In this document: piece by piece, positions 1 through 9,637 of the stretch | Layout: every line of letters begins with the position of its first letter | How positions within the stretch are numbered: the first letter of the stretch is position 1 | NCBI RefSeq assembly: GCF_005490785.1 | Contig: NZ_CP027295.1 | Span: 2,666,001 to 2,730,000, forward strand | Origin: Brachybacterium sp. SGAir0954 | Lineage (GTDB): Bacteria > Actinomycetota > Actinomycetes > Actinomycetales > Dermabacteraceae | DNA: 64,000 nucleotides | Direction: 5' to 3' | Notes under the pieces: model-generated | What the model saw: only the letters and a program-made list of their open reading frames with translations | Told to the model about the DNA's origin: nothing | Databases searched by the model: none | Translations under genes and position numbers: made by a program

Positions 1-1196
1 TCGGCGCCCTGCAGATCGGCGGCGGCATCACCTCCACGGGCCTCATGGAGAAGGTGACCTCCCCGGTCCTCGTCCTCATCATCGCGGTCCTCACCGCGTG
101 CTTCGTGGCCTCCGCGGTCTCCGGCATCGAGAAGGGCATCCAGCTCCTCTCCAACACCAACATGGTGCTCGCCGTGGTCCTCGCGGTCATCGTCTTCGTG
201 GGCGGCCCGACGCTCTTCATCCTCAACGTGATCCCGAACGCCGTGGGCGGCTTCATCGACCAGCTCCCGCAGATGGCCTCGCGCACCGCTGCCGCCGGTG
301 ACGAGTCGCTCGCCGAGTGGATGAGCAGCTGGACCGTCTTCTACTGGGCCTGGTGGGTCTCCTGGTGCCCCTTCGTGGGCCTGTTCATCGGCCGCATCTC
401 CCGCGGCCGCACGATCCGTCAGTTCGTCACCGGCGTGCTGCTGGTCCCCTCGGTCGTCTCCCTGCTGTGGTTCTCGATCTTCGGCGGCGGTGCGATCGGC
501 ATCCAGGAGCGCGCCGAGCGCGCCCAGGACGAGGGCTCGATGCTCTCGAAGGTCGTGGACGGCGTGCCGGACATCAACTTCGACACGATCCTGTTCTCGA
601 CGCTCGACGCCCTGCCCGTCCCCGGCTTCGTGACCATCATCCTCATGGTCCTGGCCGTGGTGCTCGTGGCGATCTTCTTCATCACCGGCGCGGACTCCGC
701 CTCCATCGTCATGGGCGGCCTCTCCGAGCACGGCGCGGAGGAGCCCACCCGCAAGGCGGTCGTCTTCTGGGGCGTCGCGACCGGCGCCGTCGCGGCGATC
801 ATGCTGCTGGCCGGCGGTGACGAGCCCGCGGAGGCCCTCAACGGCCTGAAGAACATCACGATCGTGTCCTCGCTGCCGTTCGTCCTGGTCATGCTGCTGC
901 TGTGCGTGGCGATCTGGAAGGATCTCTCGAAGGACCCGCTCATGATCCGCAACCGCCTCGCGCGGCACGTGCTCGAGGACGCGATCGAGTCCGCGATCGA
1001 CGAGCACGACGGCGAGCCCTTCGCCCTGCACACGGTCGAGGCCGTGGTCGAGGTGACGCCGGAGGACGCGAAGCGTCTGTCCGACGGCCGCCCGGCGACG
1101 TCGGCCGGCACCTCCTCGGAGGCGGCGTCGTCCGCCACCGCGGAGTCGACCGTCGAGGCGGGCGCGTCCCCCGAGGACGGCCCCGCGCGGGCCTGA
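1..1196 (+). CDS. BCCT family betaine/carnitine/choline transporter, C-terminal part
   Basis: Secondary transporter of the BCCT family, which imports quaternary-ammonium osmolytes such as glycine betaine across the cytoplasmic membrane. The gene enters from the left; the reading frame is open from base 3 and begins mid-protein with the Gly-rich GALQIGGGI segment. The family signature is clear around 330-415: a Trp-rich W-x-WW-x-x-W-x-P-F stretch followed by GLFIGRISRGRTIR. Several hydrophobic helices follow, and the last ~75 residues form a hydrophilic Glu/Ala/Ser-rich cytoplasmic tail. Such tails sense osmotic state in BetP-like members. A strong hairpin follows the stop codon. The substrate cannot be read from this fragment. 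Confidence 0.93.
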   Translation, partial: GALQIGGGITSTGLMEKVTSPVLVLIIAVLTACFVASAVSGIEKGIQLLSNTNMVLAVVLAVIVFVGGPTLFILNVIPNAVGGFIDQLPQMASRTAAAGDESLAEWMSSWTVFYWAWWVSWCPFVGLFIGRISRGRTIRQFVTGVLLVPSVVSLLWFSIFGGGAIGIQERAERAQDEGSMLSKVVDGVPDINFDTILFSTLDALPVPGFVTIILMVLAVVLVAIFFITGADSASIVMGGLSEHGAEEPTRKAVVFWGVATGAVAAIMLLAGGDEPAEALNGLKNITIVSSLPFVLVMLLLCVAIWKDLSKDPLMIRNRLARHVLEDAIESAIDEHDGEPFALHTVEAVVEVTPEDAKRLSDGRPATSAGTSSEAASSATAESTVEAGASPEDGPARA

Positions 1197-1212
1197 CCGC
1201 CCCGCTGCGTCG

Positions 1213-1245
1213 CGAGCCCCGGACCTCCTCGAGGTCCGGGGCTCG
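1213..1245 (+). terminator. intrinsic-type terminator hairpin after BCCT gene
   Basis: Perfect 14-bp GC-rich stem (arms 1213-1226 and 1232-1245) with a 5-nt loop, 17 nt after the transporter stop. There is no long U-tract, as is usual in actinobacteria. Confidence 0.8.
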
Positions 1246-1266
1246 TCCCGTCCCGGGGACCCGTCC

Positions 1267-1272
1267 TAGGGT
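1267..1272 (+). promoter_or_regulatory. leaderless -10 element (TAGGGT)
   Basis: TAGGGT ends 6 nt before the ATG at 1279, so transcription would start at the start codon itself. Confidence 0.55.
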
Positions 1273-1278
1273 CAGGTC

Positions 1279-1986
1279 ATGGGCGACGCACGGAGATCGG
1301 ACGACGCACCGCTGCGCGCGGTCATCAACCTCGGCAACGCGGTGCTCGCGCACGGCGACCCGGAGGACCCGCGGGGCGTGAGCGTCGACCTCGCGCGGGA
1401 GCTCGCTCGGCGCGCCGGCCGCGCGGTGGAGCTGCGGGCGGTGACCGCCGCCCGTGACGCCGTGGAGGCCCTCGAGGCGGGCGCGGCGGATCTCGGCTTC
1501 CTCGCCCACGACCCCGAGCGCTCCCGGACGCTCGCCTTCACGGATCCCTACGTGATGATCGAGGGATGCTTCGCCGTCCCGGAGGCCGCACCGCCCACGG
1601 TCGCCGACGAGGTCGACCGCCCCGGGCTCCGCATCGGCACCAAGCGGGGCTCCGCGCTGCACCTGCATCTCGCGCGCATGGTCGGCAGCGCCGAGCTGGT
1701 CCCCCTGCCCGAGCACCCGCTGCCGGGCGAGGACCCGGCGCTCGACGTGATCACGGGGATCCGGGACCCGCTCACGGCCGCGCTCCGGGCGTCCCCGGGC
1801 TGGCGCCTGCTCGAGCCCGCGTTCCTGCGGATCCCGCAGTGCGTGGCCGTCCCTGCAGCGACGCCCGCGGTGGACCTGGACGCGCTGGCGGGCGCGGTGC
1901 GCGAGCTGCTCGCCGCGGGCTTCGTGGCGCGGTCCCTCAGCGCCGACGGCCGACCGCCGGAGCTAGCGGCCCCTCCCGCCCGCTGA
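1279..1986 (+). CDS. solute-binding-like (SBP family 3 fold) protein, cytosolic
   Basis: A 235-residue protein resembling the periplasmic amino-acid-binding fold. It has an early segment with a conserved G-V-S-V-D-L-A-R-E-L pattern (about residues 34-43), the family-like AADLGFLAHDPERSRTLAFT stretch and the FTDPYVMIEG strand. No signal peptide or lipobox is visible, and no ABC permease or ATPase gene lies nearby, so it is probably not a classical import component. It may be a cytosolic sensor or ligand-binding protein; this is inference. The ATG start is supported by a leaderless -10 element. A very strong hairpin follows the stop. Confidence 0.75.
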   Translation: MGDARRSDDAPLRAVINLGNAVLAHGDPEDPRGVSVDLARELARRAGRAVELRAVTAARDAVEALEAGAADLGFLAHDPERSRTLAFTDPYVMIEGCFAVPEAAPPTVADEVDRPGLRIGTKRGSALHLHLARMVGSAELVPLPEHPLPGEDPALDVITGIRDPLTAALRASPGWRLLEPAFLRIPQCVAVPAATPAVDLDALAGAVRELLAAGFVARSLSADGRPPELAAPPAR

Positions 1987-1998
1987 GCCGGGACACGG

Positions 1999-2038
1999 AC
2001 GAGCCCCCGGCCGGGATGACTCCCGGCCGGGGGCTCGT
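1999..2038. terminator. bidirectional terminator hairpin
   Basis: Perfect 18-bp stem (1999-2016 with 2021-2038) and 4-nt loop between a plus-strand gene and a minus-strand tRNA cluster. It can serve both convergent transcripts. Confidence 0.85.
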
Positions 2039-2043
2039 GTCGG

Positions 2044-2115
2044 TGGGCGATACTGGGATCGAACCAGTGACCTCTTCCGTGTCAGGGAAGCGCGCTACCG
2101 CTGCGCCAATCGCCC
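2044..2115 (-). tRNA. tRNA-Val (GAC)
   Basis: Complete cloverleaf on the minus strand: 7-bp acceptor GGGCGAT/ATCGCCC, anticodon loop CTGACAC with anticodon GAC, and a standard T-arm GGTTCGATCC. CCA is not encoded here (A followed by CCG). Its sequence is identical to the plus-strand copy at 2845-2916. It is the last gene of a four-tRNA minus-strand cluster. Confidence 0.97.
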
Positions 2116-2142
2116 GCTCCGCGTCCCGGGGGGACGCGGTGG

Positions 2143-2213
2143 AGGTGGGTACGGGATTCGAACCCGTGTACACGGCTTTGCAGGCCGTTGCCTCGCCTCT
2201 CGGCCAACCCACC
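2143..2213 (-). tRNA. tRNA-Cys (GCA)
   Basis: Acceptor GGTGGGT/ACCCACC, anticodon stem ACGGC/GCCGT with loop CTGCAAA (anticodon GCA), discriminator U, and CCA encoded at 2140-2142. It lies between tRNA-Gly and tRNA-Val in the minus-strand cluster and is the member missing from the plus-strand pair. Confidence 0.97.
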
Positions 2214-2283
2214 ACGGGGTGCGGTGCACCCTCGATACGGAGACGGCGCGTCCGACGATTCGTCGGGCGCGCCGTCCCTGTGG

Positions 2284-2356
2284 AGCGGACGACGGGACTC
2301 GAACCCGCGACCCTCACCTTGGCAAGGTGATGCTCTACCAACTGAGCCACGTCCGC
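2284..2356 (-). tRNA. tRNA-Gly (GCC)
   Basis: Acceptor GCGGACG/CGTCCGC, anticodon loop TTGCCAA (GCC), encoded CCA at 2281-2283. Identical in sequence to the plus-strand copy at 2742-2814. Confidence 0.97.
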
Positions 2357-2382
2357 AGTGCGGGATCCACAGGGATCCTGCG

Positions 2383-2454
2383 TGGGCGATACTGGGATCG
2401 AACCAGTGACCTCTTCCGTGTGAAGGAAGCGCGCTACCCCTGCGCCAATCGCCC
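2383..2454 (-). tRNA. tRNA-Val (CAC)
   Basis: Same body as the GAC isoacceptor, but anticodon loop TTCACAC (CAC) and a changed D-arm position. First gene of the minus-strand cluster. CCA is not encoded. Confidence 0.97.
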
Positions 2455-2487
2455 TCGGGGGCCTGCTCTCTCGAGCGGACCTGGAAC

Positions 2488-2493
2488 AGCCTA
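2488..2493 (-). promoter_or_regulatory. possible -10 of minus-strand tRNA cluster (TAGGCT)
   Basis: TAGGCT lies about 34 nt upstream of tRNA-Val(CAC). No good -35 match is seen at the expected distance, so this is weak. Confidence 0.3.
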
Positions 2494-2687
2494 CACGCTC
2501 CTCGGCGAGCTCCGGACCAGATCCGATGTGACCTACGTCGTCACGGCGCCCCTCCCCCTCGCCGCTCCCGTCGGCCCCCGACGCGCACCCGAGGGCGGGC
2601 CGCCGGCTCCGCAGGGACGGCGCGGGCGCCGCACAGGCAGGACGACGGCGCAGGACGGTGACCTCGGCCACGACCGGGCCCCTCGGT

Positions 2688-2716
2688 TTGCCTCGACCCG
2701 CAGGTCGGTCTAATGT
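2688..2716 (+). promoter_or_regulatory. sigma70-type promoter of tRNA-Gly/tRNA-Val pair
   Basis: -35 TTGCCT (2688-2693), 17-bp spacer, -10 TAATGT (2711-2716). Start of transcription is expected near 2723, about 19 nt before the first tRNA. The same -10 hexamer is used in the distal rRNA promoter of this window. Confidence 0.75.
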
Positions 2717-2741
2717 TGCTCTTCGTCGGCCTGGCCGATGT

Positions 2742-2814
2742 GCGGACGTGGCTCAGTTGGTAGAGCATCACCTTGCCAAGGTGAGGGTCGCGGGTTCGAG
2801 TCCCGTCGTCCGCT
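2742..2814 (+). tRNA. tRNA-Gly (GCC), second copy
   Basis: Identical to 2284-2356 on the other strand, including the CCA encoded at 2815-2817. First gene of a two-tRNA transcript. Confidence 0.97.
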
Positions 2815-2844
2815 CCATCCCTCCCCCGCGCCCCAGGGCGCACC

Positions 2845-2916
2845 GGGCGATTGGCGCAGCGGTAGCGCGCTTCCCTGACACGGAAGAGGTCACTGGTTCG
2901 ATCCCAGTATCGCCCA
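2845..2916 (+). tRNA. tRNA-Val (GAC), second copy
   Basis: Identical body to 2044-2115 on the other strand, but here CCA is encoded (2917-2919). Followed at once by a terminator hairpin. Confidence 0.97.
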
Positions 2917-2922
2917 CCATCC

Positions 2923-2950
2923 GAAGGCCCCGGCTCACGCCGGGGCCTTC
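2923..2950 (+). terminator. terminator of plus-strand tRNA pair
   Basis: Perfect 12-bp stem (2923-2934 with 2939-2950) with a 4-nt loop, 4 nt after the encoded CCA. Confidence 0.85.
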
Positions 2951-3041
2951 GTCGTCCCCGGGCCTCGCCCCCCCCGGTCACGACTCGGCCGCGGAACCGA
3001 CCAGGAGTGCGGCTCACGGGAGTTCCCCGGCCCCGTGCCGC

Positions 3042-3047
3042 TAGCCT
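3042..3047 (+). promoter_or_regulatory. leaderless -10 element of glgX (TAGCCT)
   Basis: TAGCCT ends 6 nt before the ATG at 3054. This favours ATG 3054 over the in-frame GTG at 3048. Confidence 0.6.
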
Positions 3048-3053
3048 GTGCCC

Positions 3054-5192
<2,139 letters not shown>

Positions 5193-5215
5193 GACCACCC
5201 GCACGGCTGAAGAGC

Positions 5216-5240
5216 GCTCCCCGGCACCGGGCCGGGGAGC
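5216..5240 (+). terminator. hairpin between glgX and treY
   Basis: Perfect 10-bp stem (5216-5225 with 5231-5240), 5-nt loop. Only 31 nt remain before the treY start, and no promoter is visible there, so this may be a partial terminator that lowers treYZ expression relative to glgX. Confidence 0.6.
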
Positions 5241-5271
5241 CGCCGGACCATCGATCCCCGGGAGGCACACC

Positions 5272-7815
5272 GTGACCACCGCCCATCGCACCGGAGCCGT
5301 CCCCGCCGTGGACCGCCCGGCACCGCCCACCTCGACCTACCGCCTGCAGCTGCACGCGGGGTTCACGGCCGACGACGCCGCCGCGCTCGTGCCCTACCTC
5401 GCGCGGCTCGGGGTCGGCCACGTGTTCTGCTCCCCCGTGCTGCAGGCCGCCCCCGGGTCGATGCACGGCTACGACGTCGTCGACCACCGTCGCGTCTCGG
5501 AGGACATCGGCGGGGAGGAGGCGCTGCACCGGCTCGCAGCCGCCGCCCACGAGCACGACATGGGAATGATCGTCGACGTGGTCCCGAACCACATGGCGAT
5601 CCCGACGCCGATCTGGCACAACCACGCCCTGTGGTCCGTGCTGCGGGACGGCCCCGCCTCCCCCTTCGCCGACTGGTTCGACCTCGACCCCGCGGGGCAG
5701 GGGATCCTCGTGCCCGTGCTCGGGCGGCCCATCGGCTCCGTGCTCGCCGACGGCGAGCTCTCCGTCGGGACCGCGATGATCCCGCAGGGCGACGGCACCG
5801 CCCGCGAGGAGCAGGTGCTGCGCTACTTCGACCACGTCCTGCCGCTCGCGGCGGGCACCGAGCACCTGGGCCTCGCCGATCTCCTCGAGCGCCAGTGGTA
5901 CCGCCTCGCCTACTGGAAGGTCGCGGACGACGAGCTGAACTACCGGCGCTTCTTCGACGTGGACACCCTCGCCGCGATCCGGGTCGAGCTGCCCGAGGTC
6001 TTCGAGGCCACGCACGCGACCCTGCTGCGGCTGCAGGGCGAGGGCGTGATCGACGGCTACCGCATCGACCATCCCGACGGCCTCGCGGACCCCCGTGGGT
6101 ACCTGCGGGACCTCGAGGCGGCGAGCGGGGCCGCCTGGACCGTCGTGGAGAAGATCCTCGAGGGCGAGGAGACCCTGCCCGGGGACATGCCGTGCGACGG
6201 GACGACGGGCTACGACGCCCTGTGGCGGGTGGGCGGTCTGTTCCACGACCCGCGGGGTGCGCTCGGGCTCACGCAGCTCTGGCAGCGGATGACCGGCGAC
6301 CAGCGCAGCTTCGACCAGGTCGCGGAGGAGTCGACCCGGCTCGTCGTGTCCACGAGCCTGTGGGCGGAGATCGAGAGGCTCACCTCCCTCATCCACCGCA
6401 TCTGCCAGGAGGACATCCGCCTGCGCGACACGACCCGGCGCAACCTGCAGAAGGTCGTCGTCGCGCTGCTGGGCTCGATGGACCGCTACCGCGCGTACAT
6501 CGTGCCCGGGGAGCCCGCGCCGGGCTCCGAGCGGGCCGTGATCGAGCACGCCGCCGCGCGCGCACGGCTCGCGCTCGGGGAGGACGAGGACGTCGTCGCG
6601 ACGCTCGAGCTCGTCGTCGCCCTGGTGTGCGGCGACGAGGTGGGCAGCGCGGGACGCACGGCGAGCGCCGACCGCGCCGAGGTGGTGGTGCGCTTCGCGC
6701 AGACCTGCGGGCCCGTCCACGCGAAGGCGCACGAGGACACCGCCTTCTACCGCTACCCGCGCTTCCTGCCCGTCACGGAGGTCGGCGCGGACCCGGACCG
6801 GATCGGGGTGGAGCCGGACGACCTCCACGACCACGCCCTGATGATGGTCCGCACCCGCCCGGACTCGATGACCACGCTGTCCACCCATGACACGAAGCGC
6901 AGCGAGGACGTGCGCGCGCGGCTCGCGGTGCTCACGGAGGCGCCGCTCGACTGGGCCGTGACGGTGCAGGCGCTCGAGCAGGCGACCGCCGGATCGCGCG
7001 GCGACCGGGTCGACGGCGCGATCGCGTTGCTGCTGTGGCAGGTGCTCGCGGCGTGCTGGGACCTGCCCGGGGCGGACGCCCCGCGGATCACCGAGGAGCG
7101 CCTCACCGGCTACCTCGAGAAGGCGATGCGCGAGGCGAAGACCCGCACCAGCTGGACCGAGCCGGATACCGCCTACGAGCAGGAGGTCCAGGACCTCGCG
7201 CGGGCGGCGCTCGCCTCCCCCGAGGTGGACGCCGTCCTCTCCGACTGGACCCGACGCACCCTGCCCGCCCAGCGGGCGGCGATCCTGGGCCAGAAGCTCG
7301 TGCAGCTCACGATGCCGGGCGTGCCGGACGTCTACCAGGGCAACGAGACCGTGGACCTGTCCCTGGTGGATCCCGACAACCGTCGTCCCGTCGACCATGC
7401 GGCCCATGCGGCGCGGCTCGAGCGGATGATCGAGGGCGCCGGAGCCGGCGGCGTGGGCGACGAGAAGCTCTGGCTCACGCACCGCGCGCTGGGCCTGCGC
7501 CGGGAGCGGCCGGAGCTCTTCGCCGGCCGCCACGCCGCCTACCGCCCGCTGCCGACCACCACCTCCCACGCCGTCGCCTTCGGCCGTGCCGTCGACGAGG
7601 GGCCCCTCGAGGCGGTCACGGTCGCCACGCGCCTCGCGCACGGTCTCGCCCAGCGCGGCGGCTGGGGCGATGCGCGGCTCTCCCTGCCCGAGGGCCGCTG
7701 GCGGGATCTGCTCACCGGGCGGGACGTCGAGGGCGGCCTCGTGCCGCTGCGGGAGCTGCTCGAGGAGCTGCCCGTCGCCCTGCTGGTCCGCGAGGCGGAG
7801 GGGGCGGGACGATGA
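5272..7815 (+). CDS. treY: malto-oligosyltrehalose synthase
   Basis: Converts the reducing-end alpha-1,4 bond of maltodextrins into an alpha,alpha-1,1 bond (maltooligosyl trehalose), a cytosolic GH13 intramolecular transglucosylase. Length 847 residues, within the large size range of TreY. Visible motifs: STYRLQLHAGFT near the N-terminus, the VGHVFCSPVL segment, IVDVVPNHMA, IDGYRIDHPDGLADP (catalytic Asp), TTGYDALWRV, LSTHDTKRSEDVRARL and MPGVPDVYQGNE. A GTG start is preceded by the ribosome-binding site GGGAGG. The stop overlaps the treZ start (ATGA), so the two are translationally coupled. Confidence 0.96.
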   Translation: MTTAHRTGAVPAVDRPAPPTSTYRLQLHAGFTADDAAALVPYLARLGVGHVFCSPVLQAAPGSMHGYDVVDHRRVSEDIGGEEALHRLAAAAHEHDMGMIVDVVPNHMAIPTPIWHNHALWSVLRDGPASPFADWFDLDPAGQGILVPVLGRPIGSVLADGELSVGTAMIPQGDGTAREEQVLRYFDHVLPLAAGTEHLGLADLLERQWYRLAYWKVADDELNYRRFFDVDTLAAIRVELPEVFEATHATLLRLQGEGVIDGYRIDHPDGLADPRGYLRDLEAASGAAWTVVEKILEGEETLPGDMPCDGTTGYDALWRVGGLFHDPRGALGLTQLWQRMTGDQRSFDQVAEESTRLVVSTSLWAEIERLTSLIHRICQEDIRLRDTTRRNLQKVVVALLGSMDRYRAYIVPGEPAPGSERAVIEHAAARARLALGEDEDVVATLELVVALVCGDEVGSAGRTASADRAEVVVRFAQTCGPVHAKAHEDTAFYRYPRFLPVTEVGADPDRIGVEPDDLHDHALMMVRTRPDSMTTLSTHDTKRSEDVRARLAVLTEAPLDWAVTVQALEQATAGSRGDRVDGAIALLLWQVLAACWDLPGADAPRITEERLTGYLEKAMREAKTRTSWTEPDTAYEQEVQDLARAALASPEVDAVLSDWTRRTLPAQRAAILGQKLVQLTMPGVPDVYQGNETVDLSLVDPDNRRPVDHAAHAARLERMIEGAGAGGVGDEKLWLTHRALGLRRERPELFAGRHAAYRPLPTTTSHAVAFGRAVDEGPLEAVTVATRLAHGLAQRGGWGDARLSLPEGRWRDLLTGRDVEGGLVPLRELLEELPVALLVREAEGAGR

Positions 7816-9608
7816 CCGGCACGCCGCCGCCCGTCTCCCACGATCTCGCCGGTGGCCACGCGGTCTGGGCACCGTCGGCCGAGCACGTCGAGATCCGCCG
7901 CGACGGTGAGGTCTCGTCCCTGCGACGGGACGAGCGGGGCTGGCACACGCTGCCGGACTCCCCCGCCCACCCCGGCGAGCGCTACGCCTTCCGGCTGGAC
8001 GGGGACGGACCGTGGATCCCCGATCCGCGCTCGCTGTCCCAGCCCGACGGCGTCCACGGCGAGAGCGAGGTCGTCGACCTCGCGGCGCTCCGCTCGCTCG
8101 CCGCGGAGGGCTCCCCCTGGGAGGGTCGCCCGCTGCGGGGCCGTGTCCTGTACGAGCTGCACGTGGGGACCTTCACCCCCGGGCCGGACGGCCGCGGCGG
8201 CACCCTGGACTCCGCGATCGGGCGTCTGGACGAGCTCGTGGAGCTCGGGGTGGACGCGGTCGAGCTCATGCCGCTCGCGGCCTTCCCCGGGGACCGCGGC
8301 TGGGGCTACGACGGGGTGGGGCTGTATGCGGTCCACGCCGCGTACGGGGGGCCCGCGGCCCTCGCCCGCTTCGTCGCCGCCGCCCACCGGCGCGGGATCG
8401 CCGTGCTGCTCGACGTGGTGTTCAACCACCTGGGGCCCGCCGGGAACTACCTCGGCCTGCAGGGTCCCTACTTCACCGACCGCCACCACACACCCTGGGG
8501 CGAGGCCGTGAACCTCGACCAGCCGGGGTCGCCGGAGGTCCGGGCGTTCCTGATCGGCGCCGCCCACCAGTGGCTCGTGGGGATGGGCCTGGACGGACTG
8601 CGGCTCGACGCCGTGCACGAGCTGCACGACGACTCCGCGCTCCCCTTCCTCGCCGAGCTCGCGCTCGCCGTGGAGGGCTGGGAGCGCGAGACCGGACGTC
8701 CCCTGCTCCTGATCGCCGAGTCCGACCGCAACGACCCGGCGACCGTGAGCCCGGTCGCGGGCGGCGGCCTCGGCATGGACATGCAGTGGGCGGACGACGT
8801 CCACCACGGCGTCCACGCCTGGATCACCGGGGAGCGGGAGGGCTACTACGAGGACTTCGGCTCCGCCGAGGTGCTCGCGACGGTCCTGACGCGGGTGTTC
8901 CTCCACGACGGCGGCTACTCGAGCTTCCGCGGTCAGGACTGGGGCGCCCCCGTCGACCCGGCCTCGGCGGACTACGACTCCCACTCCTTCGTCACCTTCC
9001 TCCAGGACCACGACCAGGTGGGCAACCGCGCCGCCGGCGACCGCATCCACCACGGACTGGACCCGCGGCGCCATGCCGCGGCGGCCGCGCTGATCCTCCT
9101 GGGACCGGGCACCCCGATGCTCTTCCAGGGAGAGGAGTGGGCCGCCTCGACCCCCTTCGCCTATGTCACCGACCACGACGAGGAGCTGGGACGGCTCGTC
9201 ACCGCGGGCCGCACCGAGGAGTTCTCGCGGATGGGCTGGGCGGAGGAGGTCCCCGACCCTCAGGACCGCGCGACCTTCACCGCCTCGATCCTGCGCTGGG
9301 AGGAGCGCTCCCGGGACGAGCACGCGCGCATGCTCGCCTGGTACCGCACGCTGATCGGCCTGCGCCGCGCCCTGCCCGCCCTGCGCGACCCCGATCTGCG
9401 GGCGACGAGCGTCGAGGTGCTCGCCGAGGAGACCGTGCTCCTGCGCCGCGGCGACGTCGCCGTGCTCGCCCATCGGGGTGAGGGCCGGGCGACGCTCCCC
9501 GTCGCGGGCGAGGTGCTCGCCCGCTTCGGCGCGCCGCTCCGCGGGGCCGACGGCGGCGGCGTGACGGGGCTGGACGGCCCGGGAGTCCTCGTGGCGCGCA
9601 CCGTCTGA
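7812..9608 (+). CDS. treZ: malto-oligosyltrehalose trehalohydrolase
   Basis: Releases free trehalose from the TreY product by hydrolysing the adjacent alpha-1,4 bond; 598 residues, typical. Order: N-terminal beta domain (about 1-90), then a GH13 barrel with YELHVGTFT, the W-G-Y-D-G-V motif, VVFNHLGP, LDGLRLDAVH (nucleophile Asp), IAESDRN (acid/base Glu) and FLQDHDQVGNR. LFQGEEW follows near the end of the catalytic part. Its start overlaps the treY stop by 4 nt. With GlgX and TreY this completes a glycogen-to-trehalose route, so an osmolyte or carbon-store role is likely. Confidence 0.96.
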   Translation: MTGTPPPVSHDLAGGHAVWAPSAEHVEIRRDGEVSSLRRDERGWHTLPDSPAHPGERYAFRLDGDGPWIPDPRSLSQPDGVHGESEVVDLAALRSLAAEGSPWEGRPLRGRVLYELHVGTFTPGPDGRGGTLDSAIGRLDELVELGVDAVELMPLAAFPGDRGWGYDGVGLYAVHAAYGGPAALARFVAAAHRRGIAVLLDVVFNHLGPAGNYLGLQGPYFTDRHHTPWGEAVNLDQPGSPEVRAFLIGAAHQWLVGMGLDGLRLDAVHELHDDSALPFLAELALAVEGWERETGRPLLLIAESDRNDPATVSPVAGGGLGMDMQWADDVHHGVHAWITGEREGYYEDFGSAEVLATVLTRVFLHDGGYSSFRGQDWGAPVDPASADYDSHSFVTFLQDHDQVGNRAAGDRIHHGLDPRRHAAAAALILLGPGTPMLFQGEEWAASTPFAYVTDHDEELGRLVTAGRTEEFSRMGWAEEVPDPQDRATFTASILRWEERSRDEHARMLAWYRTLIGLRRALPALRDPDLRATSVEVLAEETVLLRRGDVAVLAHRGEGRATLPVAGEVLARFGAPLRGADGGGVTGLDGPGVLVARTV

Positions 9609-9637
9609 CCCGCCGACCCCCGGGTCCCGGGCCCGGC

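Noticed and set aside
2044-2919. tRNA repeats considered as an integration site with att duplication
   Set aside because: Copies are full-length inverted tRNAs with their own promoter and terminator, and no integrase or foreign DNA lies between them.
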